Positions 1-8,870 of a stretch of DNA of 64,000 nucleotides are shown piece after piece (the first letter of the stretch is position 1; every line of letters begins with the position of its first letter). The stretch covers positions 164,001-228,000 of the forward strand of contig NW_026014642.1 of NCBI RefSeq assembly GCF_020379485.1, read 5' to 3'. The translations under genes and the position numbers were made by a program. Source of the stretch: Brassica napus (taxonomy: Eukaryota; Streptophyta; Magnoliopsida; Brassicales; Brassicaceae). The notes beneath the pieces are model-generated. The model was not told where the DNA came from. It made no database searches and saw only the letters and a program-made list of their open reading frames with translations.

Positions 1-1859
1 TGGGGAGGTGATGTCAGGTTGGAGATTCCGTGAGAGGACAGGATGGAGCGCAATGCAATGAACTCTCCGCCATTATCGGAAAAGAGCGTCCGTATCTTAG
101 TACCAAAGTAGTTCTCGGCCAAGGCCTTGAAAGCGATAAACGTTTCTTTCACTTGAGATTTCTGCTTAAGAGGGTAGAACCATGTGTATCTGGTATAACG
201 ATCAACAAAGATAAGGTAATATTTGAACTGATCAATAGAAAGGATTGGAGAAGTCCAAACATCTGTGTATAAGTATTCAAGAGGCTGTTTTGAGGTAATT
301 GTGTTTGAGTAAAAGGACAGCTTATGACTTTTATTAATGAAACAATGGGAACAAGGGGATTGTTTTTGAGAAGGTGAAACTGGTAAAGAAAAAGCTGAAA
401 CAATAGATTGCGTAATAAAAGAAGATGGATGTCCCAAACGGGAATGCCATGAAGAGAGAGACGTTTTTGGAGTGGGTGCTGCGAACAAGGAGATGGTGTT
501 GGGTGCGGTTACAGGCCACTCGTACAGCTCGTCTCTAGTTCTGCCTTGGAGTAATCGGACCCCCGTGCTGAGATCCTTCACCTGAAAATGGGCAGGAAAG
601 AATTCAACCGAGACATTATTAGTATTGCACAAGCGATAAACAGAGATAAGGTTTTTGTGTAAGTCAGGGACATATAGGATATCATTTAAAGTAAATTTGC
701 GGGAAGGAGTATGAAGTGAAGTGGAACCAGTATGCGAGATCGAAAGGCCAAAGCCATCCGCGATTGTTACTTCTTCACCTCCAGTATAGGGTTGATGAAG
801 TGCCAAGTTACTCAGGTCTGTGGTCAGATGATGAGTTGCACTGCTGTCGAGGATCCAGTTATTGGGATTGTACGCTGATGCCGTTGCGATGTTAGCGCGG
901 GGTTGCCACGAGGTAGGGGCTGGAGAGAACGATCGCTGATTGTTGTTGTAGGAGCCCTGCAGGTTTTGTAGCTGATGACAACGTCTCGCGCTATGCCCAT
1001 GAACGCCACAGAGTTGGCAGCGCCCTTTGTATCCTCGGCCACCTTGATCAGGACGCGGTGTGAATTGAGATTGTTGCCACGTTTGTTGATTCTTGTTGTT
1101 GTTACGCGACTGTCCTTGATAGGAGTTGCGATTGCCATTATTGTTGGAAGAACCACCAAAGTTAGCAGCGTTTGCGGTAATGGGAAGAACCGTTGTGGCA
1201 GGTTGCTTGGCTTGGAGTTTCACCTCAAAGTTCAGAAGTTTCTCATGGATTTCAGTTAGAGAAGGAGTATTATCGCGGCTCTCAATCTGATCTACCACTT
1301 GCTTGTACTCCTCAGGTAAGCCCTCGATAACATAATCAACTTGATCTTCAAGTTCAATTGCCTTGCCGAGCAAGGCTAACTGATCAAACCTCGTAGTAAA
1401 CCCTTGAAGATAGGCATCGATAGTCATGGTTCCCTTGGTCCATGTCTTGAGTTGCTGACGTACTTGTTTGACATGACCACGACTGGGCTTCGCATAGGTT
1501 GCAGCTAGAGTCTCCCAGATCTGCGCCGAAGTCGTCGTGGTGGAGAGGATAGGTTGAATCGTGACGGTAATAGCACCAAGTAAGGCGCTGTAAATGAGCC
1601 TGTCCTGTCGTTTCCACAAGGCGTAGGCAGGGTTCACCGAGATTTCATCATCGGTCGTGAGTGTCGGGGTAGGGACGACTGTGGATCCATCGATAAATCC
1701 AGCTAGATCGTATCCATCGAGGAGTGCATGGACCTGGCGGCTCCACATGAGGAAGTTAGACGCCGTGAGTTTAGTCACGTTGTTCATGTTGACGTTAAAG
1801 AGTCCGGATTGAGTCGGAATCAACACAGTTTCATTCGTAGATCTTGGTGTAGAAGACAT
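1..1859 (-). CDS. Ty1/copia gag-pol polyprotein, N-terminal 619 codons (runs off window)
   Basis: The frame is open from an ATG at 1857-1859 on the minus strand to the left edge with no stop. In order it shows a copia-type Gag (the segment with LTASNFLMWSRQVHALLDGY near residues 35-55), a CCHC zinc knuckle (CQLCGVHGHSARRC, about residues 278-291), an aspartic protease region (ILDSSATHH near 334), a GAG-pre-integrase segment (WHSRLGHP near 470) and the start of the integrase core (YTDVW near 532, DNGGEF near 594). Reverse transcriptase and RNase H would lie beyond the window, as expected for copia order. The protein would form the virus-like particle and process and integrate element DNA. The usual protease DSG/DTG triad reads DSS here, so protease activity is doubtful unless that variant is tolerated. 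The long open frame suggests a fairly young copy. Confidence 0.9.
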   Translation of the reverse strand, partial: MSSTPRSTNETVLIPTQSGLFNVNMNNVTKLTASNFLMWSRQVHALLDGYDLAGFIDGSTVVPTPTLTTDDEISVNPAYALWKRQDRLIYSALLGAITVTIQPILSTTTTSAQIWETLAATYAKPSRGHVKQVRQQLKTWTKGTMTIDAYLQGFTTRFDQLALLGKAIELEDQVDYVIEGLPEEYKQVVDQIESRDNTPSLTEIHEKLLNFEVKLQAKQPATTVLPITANAANFGGSSNNNGNRNSYQGQSRNNNKNQQTWQQSQFTPRPDQGGRGYKGRCQLCGVHGHSARRCHQLQNLQGSYNNNQRSFSPAPTSWQPRANIATASAYNPNNWILDSSATHHLTTDLSNLALHQPYTGGEEVTIADGFGLSISHTGSTSLHTPSRKFTLNDILYVPDLHKNLISVYRLCNTNNVSVEFFPAHFQVKDLSTGVRLLQGRTRDELYEWPVTAPNTISLFAAPTPKTSLSSWHSRLGHPSSFITQSIVSAFSLPVSPSQKQSPCSHCFINKSHKLSFYSNTITSKQPLEYLYTDVWTSPILSIDQFKYYLIFVDRYTRYTWFYPLKQKSQVKETFIAFKALAENYFGTKIRTLFSDNGGEFIALRSILSSHGISNLTSPP

Positions 1860-1918
1860 GTTTTTGAATGAAAGAGCCGGCGGCTAAAAAAAAATTTTAA
1901 TGGTTTAGGTATCGTTAA

Positions 1919-1930
1919 GCTCTGATACCA
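1919..1930 (-). promoter_or_regulatory. tRNA-iMet primer-binding site of the copia element
   Basis: The minus strand reads TGGTATCAGAGC, the standard plant initiator-tRNA-Met primer site. It lies directly inside the 5' LTR and about 60 bp upstream of the gag start, as expected. Confidence 0.85.
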
Positions 1931-2050
1931 TATAGATTAGGGAATGAATTGATTCTATTAGAATAGGAGATTACAATATATATAGTGTACAAGAGATGTC
2001 TAGGTCTTAAGTATTTACTAATCTACCCTTATATACACTTAGTCTCTACA
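1931..2050 (-). repeat. Probable 5' LTR of the copia element
   Basis: On the minus strand the segment begins TGTAGAGACT and ends CTATA immediately before the primer site, which fits a TGTAG...CTACA inverted end with one change. A TATA box (TATATAAG) lies at 2028-2036. The LTR would be only about 120 bp and the TATA box is very close to its start, so the outer boundary may lie further right. No 3' LTR is in the window to confirm it. Confidence 0.55.
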
Positions 2051-2388
2051 CAGGCCATGTGGATGACCCATGTGTACCAATAGGCTGGAGGGCTCTTGTG
2101 GTTGGGTCATGGGCGTGGGCAATCAGTCTGGGCCTTGTTTTGACTTGTCCAGGAGTGGTTTGGCAGTTCCAGGGCGTGTGGTAACTGCCATAGGCGAAAG
2201 GGCGCAATCTGTACCATTGATTAAATCAATGGCCAGAAATGATACCGAAGGGATGCAATGGTTAAGAAGTAACCACCCTTCTCCTATATAAGGAAGGCAA
2301 GTCCGTGCATTTGCAGGCACGCCAGGGCTTCCTTCTACACCCTGAAACACAAAGAATCCAGAGAAAAAAATACAGAGAGTTGGTCGGA
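2051..2388 (+). promoter_or_regulatory. Non-coding spacer with promoter-like TATA box; possible diverged LTR U3
   Basis: No gene is visible. A clear TATA box (CTATATAAGG) lies at 2284-2293, about 100 bp before sequence that is recognisably Tekay-type LTR (from 2389). This suggests the stretch is the diverged U3 of that LTR. I find no sequence like the TGTCATATCCCC start of the other LTRs of this family, so the left boundary is unknown. Confidence 0.4.
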
Positions 2389-4454
2389 TTCCCAATCCAA
2401 GACCCATGGTGGTGTGAAGGCCATAAAGAGAAGTTTTGGGGTAGATCAAGGGGGAAGTTGAGAACGTCCCTCTGAACGGTTTTGATCATTGTTAACAACA
2501 CCCAAAGCCTTATCTGGAGCCTGTGAACACACGAAAATGGTGAGGAAAGGAGGGAGTTGGCCGGAATCCATTCCCAAGGGCCAATGCAGCCTTAAAGGGA
2601 GATTGGTGTGGAAAGCAGTTTCATGGGAAACAAAGAGGGAAGTGATGCACGACCTTTGGATGGTGATTGATCATGGATGATCCTGTCAAAGGCTTCCCCT
2701 GTGTCTTGGGAACACACGCAATTGGTTAGGAGAGAAGGGGGAAGGCTTGACTCCACTCTCAAAGGCATGAACAGCCTTGAAGATGGATGCAGTATAGAAA
2801 CTGGTTTCATGGAAGTTCCATGGAAGGAGGGATGGGCACGAACCATGGTTAGATCTTATCAATGCTGGGAGTATGTGATAAGGGTTTGATGAAGGGTGCT
2901 AGGAGGTGCATGGACGCCCCTGATGAGGTAACAGGTGGGGACTGCAGACCATTTGACATAGTCTGGTACATTATGGGCAGATCTGGTCCTGCAGTTACAC
3001 CTTACTCTGTTTTATGGTTATTAATCATATTATTCATTCTTCTTATGATTGAGATTGATGATTAGACATAGTAGCACTGAACCATGGCTTGGCCGGTTCA
3101 GAAGAACCCTCCATGGCCTTGGTGTGGCAGCTAAGTCTGGATCCCCTACTTCTTGATGGATTTATGGCGATCTGACTTTGGAATCCTCTTAGTGGTGAAT
3201 TATCATGATTTATCATGGTATTTGGGGATTTTTATCTGATTGATTTAGAGATGGTCCCTTGGGCCGGTTCGGCTTATCTTGGCCGAGATCTATGGGATGG
3301 AGGCCGGTTCTGGGAAATCTGATTGGACCATTCTCTTAGTTATGATTTATCATGAATTGTCAGGAATTTTAATTGATTTTTGGAGCAGGTTTGCTTGGGG
3401 TCGAAATTGCACCTGAGGGCATATTGGGGTCAGATCCTTGTGTTAGGATATCTGATCATATGTTTGTGTGCTGGAACATATTGTCACTTATGATATTGAT
3501 CATAAGGAATTGCTGGTTATCAACCTTGGTGTTGGTAAGGCAGGCCGTGTGTGATCTGATCATGGGCAAGGATGGACGATCTGATCCTTGGATGATGGAT
3601 CAAGGTGTCTGATCTGATTGGTCGAAGGATGCACCGTTGATAAGAGCAACACTAATCAGGTTCAGTGGGACATGGTTCCATGACTGATTAGGAAGTATGA
3701 AGACTCATCAGTTCTGAGTCATGTGGGGTGGTTGGTTGATTGACTCAGGAGCTGATGGGTATTGTTAGTCCATGAGCTGGACTTGGTATCATAAGTTGAT
3801 AAGGCAAAAGGATGTCGGACAGTGCATGAGCCGGTAAGGGCCAGATGCATGTCCTTAGCTGTTTGAAGACTTCTCAAGGGTTACTTAAGTCTGTGGGGAT
3901 GGTTGGACATGACTGTTTTGTGTGTGTAAAGGAGCTGGACGCTGTATATGGCAGCTGGCCATAGCTCGGTCCTAGCTCAGTTCGAGTGTGACAGCTCGAT
4001 CAGCTAGTTTATGAGTTCATTCAGCTAGAGTAGCTGGGCCGATGAGCTAACAAGCTCCGTGGGTGTGGCAAAGGTATGATCTAGCAATGTTGCATAGATC
4101 TAGATAGAATGGTTAGGGGAATGGAACCTCAGATTTGTATGCCTTGATTTGGGTTCGGGATTGACCTTGGAGCTAGCTGGTAGTTGAGTATACTAACCAT
4201 TAGCCAAGGTGATTCTACAAGACAAGTATTATATTGGTTATAGACCAATGGTTAAGTAGATACTATTCCGCTGTGCATAAGTTGAAAAGATCTAGCTAGG
4301 GTATGACTAAGGTAGTCTTGAGCTAGGATCTGAGTTAGCCCTCGCCAATGGGCGATATTTTAAATAAAGGGCAAAATTTTTAGAGGTTCGGTCCGGGTAT
4401 GGACTGAGCGACGTGAGGCATCGACCGCGGCCTAGTCGGCCGGGATCGGGTCTT
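2389..4454 (+). repeat. Ty3/gypsy (Tekay/Del-type) LTR fragment, plus orientation
   Basis: This is the reverse complement of much of the LTRs at 33978-35745 and 37822-39648. Shared landmarks are the block at 2489-2846 (matching 34693-35050) and the end motif GATCGGGTCTTA at 4442-4453. It ends CTTATA where the family ends CTTACA, then passes straight into satellite with no primer-binding site. It is therefore a solo or broken LTR. The short frames inside it (2489-2889) are shared with the other LTR copies and have no protein similarity that I recognise. Confidence 0.75.
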
Positions 4455-6615
4455 ATACGAACAGTCCACGTGAAGGGCCAGCGTGCTGAGTCCAAGGACC
4501 AATGTGCTGATATGTGTACTGATGGACAGCCACGGACGTCCTGTGTGTGCTGACGGATACACACGGACACACACGGACAGCAACGGACGTCCTGTGTGTG
4601 CTGACGGACGGCCACGAACGTCCTGTGTGTGCTAGCGGACACACACGGACGTCCTGTGTGTACTGAACAGACAGCCCACGTGGACCAAAATCACCCAAAC
4701 CGTCCACGAGAAGGGCCAGCATGCTGAGTCCAAGGACCAACGTGATGATATGTGTACTGATGGACCGCCACAGACGTCCTGTGTGTGCTGACGAATACAG
4801 ACGGACACACACGGACAGCCACAGATGTCCTGTGTATGCTTGCGGATACCCACGGACGTCCTGTGTGTACTGAACAGACAGCCCACGTGGGCCAAAATCA
4901 CCCGAACAGTCCATGGGAAGGGTCAGCGTGCTGAGTCCAGGGACCAACGTGCTGATATATGTACTGATGGACAGCCACAGACGTCCTGTGTGTGCTGACG
5001 GACACACTCGGACACACACTGACGTCCTGTGTGTGCTGACAGACACACACGGACGTCCTGTGTGTGCTGACAGACACCCACAGACGTCCTGTGCGTACTG
5101 AACAGACAGCCCACATGTGCCAAAATCACCCAAACAGTCCACGGGAAGGGTCAACGTGCAGAGTCCAAGGGCCAACGTGCTGATATGTGTACTGATGGAC
5201 AGCCACGGACGTTCTGTGTGTGCTGACGGACACACACGGACACACACAGACACACACGGACAGCCACAGACGCCCTGTGTGTGCTGACGGACACCCACAG
5301 ACGTCCTGTGTGTGCTGACGGACACCCACATACGTCCTGTGTGTACTGAACGGACAGCCCACGTGGGCCAAAATCACCCAAACAGTCCACGGGAAGGAGC
5401 AGTGTGCTGAGTCCAAAGACCAGCGTGCTGATATGTGTTCAGATGGACAGCCCCGGACGTCATGCGTGTGCTAACGGACAGCCACAGACAGCCACGGACG
5501 TCCTGTCTGTGCTGGCGGACACCCATGGACGTCCTGTGTATACTGAACAGACAGCCCACGTGGGCCAAAATCATCCGAACAGTCCACAGGGAAGGGTCAG
5601 CGTGCTGAGTCCAAGGACCAACGTGCTGATATGTGTACTGATGGATAGCCACAGACGTCCTGTGTGTGTTGACGGACACACACGGACACACACGAAGAGC
5701 AGCCACGGACGGACGTCCTGTGTCATGTGAGTACTGAACAGACAGCACACGTGGGCCAAAATCACCCGAACAGTCCACGGGAAGGAGCAGTGTGCTGAGT
5801 CCAAAGACCAGCGTGCTGATGTGTACTGATGGACAGCCACAGACGTCATGTGTGTGCTGACGGACACACACGGACACACACGAACAGCCACGGACGTCCT
5901 GTGTGTGCTGACGGACAGACACGGACAGCCACAGACGTCATGTCTGTGCTGGCGGACACCCACAGACGTTCTGTGTGTACTGAACAGACAGCCCACATGG
6001 GCCAAAATCACCCGAACAGTCCACGTGAAGGGCCAGCATGCTGAGTCCAAAGACCAACGTGCTGATATGCGTACTGATGGATAGCCACAGATGTCCTGTG
6101 TGTGCTGACGGACACACACGGACACACACAGACAGCCACAGACGTCCTGTGTGTGCTGACGGACATACACAGACATCCTGTATGTGCTGACGGACACCCA
6201 CGGACGTCCTGTATGTGCTGACGGACACCCACAGACGTCCTGTGTGTACTGAACAGACAGCCCACGTGGGCCAAAATCACCCGAACAGTCTGCAGGATGG
6301 GTCAGCGTGCTGAGTCCAAGGACCAACGTGCTGATATGTGTACTGATGGACAGCCACAGACGTTCTGTGTGTGCTGACGGACACACACGGACACACATTG
6401 ACACACACGGACAGCCACGGACGTCCTGTGTGTGCTGACGGACACCCACAGACGTCCTGTGTGTGCTGACGGACACCCACAGATGTCCTGTGTCTACTGA
6501 ACAGACAGCTCATGTGGGCAAAAATCACCCGAACAGTCCACGGGAAGGAGCAACGTGCTGAGTCCAAGAACCAGCGTGCTGGTATGTGTACTAATGGACA
6601 GCCACATACGTCCTG
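4455..6615 (+). repeat. Complex satellite array, orientation A (block 1)
   Basis: Tandem units are anchored by CCAAAATCACCCGAACAG. Anchors near 4685, 4892, 5120, 5368, 5565, 5756, 6002, 6271 and 6519 give periods of about 191-269 bp. Each unit holds the anchor, a block reading CAGCGTGCTGAGTCCAAGGA, then a variable number of about 31-bp subrepeats built on GGACGTCCTGTGTGTGCTGA and 10-bp CACACACGGA subunits. Unit length varies with subrepeat number. Open frames on both strands (for example the long minus-strand ones at 4453-5331 and 5571-6476) are by-products of the repeats. Confidence 0.93.
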
Positions 6616-7267
6616 TGTTGTTACAGGCTGGAAATCAGGGTGGGCAAGATGGATGATGGAAGCTTGGATGGGTCGACCAAAGAGATGATCGGATGGGTGA
6701 TATGATGGAATGCAAGTTATGAACTTGAAAACAAATGCAAAAACAAATGAGATATGATTTCTAATATGATAAAACAAGATAAATCAAGATAGATAGGATG
6801 GAATTAGGCTGCTGGTCTTGAGACACTCTCAGCCTAATCAGTTGATGATTGATGTGGATTGAGATGGTGCTTTGATTGCTGGACTGATGTCTCTCTCAAG
6901 CTTGGCAAACGACTTGGAATGGAAGGATGGGGGATTGAGGACGCCACAAGACTGTATGGAAAGGAGCCTTGATAAGTCAAGGTGCTTTGGAGTTGCTTCA
7001 CACAAACTCAAGAGACTTAGAACAATAGTTTTAAGAAAACTAGAAAATTGAATATTTCATATAACTTTCAAAGTGGGGTGCTTTACAATGAAACAAAGAC
7101 TAGAGCTTTATAGGCTCGACCAAGGACTCTCTAAAAGTCTGAAAATGAACTAAGGAAAGAAAATAAATCGAAATAAAATGCTTGGAGTCAATGGCTTTGA
7201 TGGCTCCATGAGAACTAGCCATTAGCTTGATTTGTGCCTTCAAAAGGGAATCTTGGATGATCTTGTA
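6616..7267 (-). repeat. Diverged CRM-like chromovirus LTR fragment inside satellite
   Basis: The segment starts TGTTGTTACAGG, close to the TGTTGTAGGCAC end of the LTR at 26053. It shares the motif GATGTCTCTCTCAAG with the LTR pair at 26053-27200 and 31955-33011, and has the same A-rich composition. The right end stops abruptly at satellite with no clear terminus or target duplication. There is no coding potential. The assignment rests on short similarities. Confidence 0.5.
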
Positions 7268-7882
7268 TCTGGACAGACGTCCTGTGTGTGCTGACGGACA
7301 CCCACGGATGTCCTGTTTGTGCTGACGGACACACACGGACACACACGGACAGCAACGGACGTCCTGTTTGTGCTGACGGACACCCACGGATGTCCTGTGT
7401 GTGCTGACGGACACACACGGACACACACGGACAGCCATGGACGTCATGTGTGTGCTGACAGACAGCCACAGACAGCCACGGTGCCTGTGTGTGCTGGCGG
7501 ACACCCACGGACGTCCTGTATGTACTGAACAGACAGCCCACGTGGGCCAAAATCACCCGAACAGTCCACGGGAAGGGTCAGCGTGCTGAGTCAAAGGACC
7601 AACGTGCTGATATGTGTACTGATGGACAGCCCTGGACGTCATGTGTGTCCTGACGGACACACACAGACACACACGTGTACTGATGGACAGCCATGGACGT
7701 CATGTGTGTCCTGACGGACACACACAGACACACACGGACACATACGGACATCCTGTGTGTGCTGACGGACAGCCACGGACATCATGTGTGTGCTGACGGA
7801 CAGCCACAGACAGCCACAGACGTCTTGTGTGTGCTGGTGGACACCCACAGACGTCCTGTGTGTACTGAACAAACAGGCCACC
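7268..7882 (+). repeat. Complex satellite array, orientation A (block 2)
   Basis: Same unit family as 4455-6615, with a duplicated piece carrying CTGATGGACAGCC at about 7619 and 7680. It ends CCACC, which pairs with CCACG after 13070 as the target duplication of the element inserted at 7883. Confidence 0.9.
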
Positions 7883-8870
7883 TGATAGAACCAAAATAAA
7901 GATCACTCTTCGGTAAGGTTGATATGAACTCAGATCCGAGAGGATTGAGAACTGATGGATCGAGGGGTGACACTAAGGGTTGCGGAATAGCCCAAAGATA
8001 CTACCAGACTTCGATCGTTGCCGGATGTGACGCACCGGTCCAACAAAAGAAGGATCGAAACTTGGAGATAACCTCACCAAGAAACTAAGAACAAGTTCTA
8101 CAAAGAACAAAGAGTTTTAACTCAACAAAAGGGGAAAACAATCTGTCTTATTTCGTGGCTCTAAGGCCTTATTTATAGGATTACAAGTTGTAGAAATCCA
8201 AAGAAGAATGTGCTAAAAACAAGACATAGAAACTAGAAATGAAGACTTTGACTAAAGACCGAAATTAATGATTTTTGTTGAATTCTTTTTCGCATGCACG
8301 ACCAAGACTTCCTTGCTGACTCCCTCTTGGTATTCTTGATGAGAATGTGCTTGAAATGGACTGAGGAAAGAGCTGGTCGAATTTGGAAAGAAACAATCCC
8401 ATAATGAACTTTTTATGAACTTTTCTTTGGGCTGAAAAGGCCCATTTCGCCCAGCAGCTGAACCAGCTCCATCTTCAGTGTTACTTGGCTCATTCAGTTC
8501 CAAGCTAGTGTCATTTAGCTCACTCAGCTCATCCAGCTCCAAAGTAGTGTCACTTAGCTCACTCAGCTCATCTAGCTCGCCAAAGTAAGTGTCACCTCGT
8601 CCAGCTCGTCCAAAGTGGATTCTAGCTCGACCAGATGTCTTCAAATGTGAAGTTGGACGGGAAAGATAAGCCCCAGTATGGTCAGATCGGTCATCTGGCC
8701 ATGGTTCCAGCCAAAGCTCATTTCCGGACGTATGCGGGACGGTCCAGTACACTGCACGGTCAGTCTGTCCGGTACGGTGAAAAACATGAACCTCGGTTGA
8801 AATGTTCAGAACGTTCTGATCTCCAGGCTGGTTCAGCTCCATGTACTGATCCGTGGACCGCGGTCTATCA
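7883..8870 (-). repeat. 3' LTR of the non-autonomous element
   Basis: On the minus strand it runs from TGATAGACCGCGG to GGTTCTATCA. A good TATA box (CTATAAATAAG) lies at 8168-8178. Within it the ORF from the interior continues for about 206 codons and stops at 8252-8254. An in-frame minisatellite encoding repeats of ELDELSELSDT lies near 8480-8590. Confidence 0.92.

Noticed and set aside
2489..2889. Small conserved frames shared with 34693-35050 and 39249-39606
   Set aside because: They are LTR sequence repeated in three LTR copies. Conservation follows from common LTR origin, and frames exist on both strands with no recognisable protein.
4307..7881. Many overlapping frames on both strands with words such as HTQDVCGCPS and RWSLDSAR
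   Set aside because: These are satellite translations. Similar frames appear in several phases and both orientations wherever the repeat occurs, without a conserved start or end, so they are not treated as proteins.
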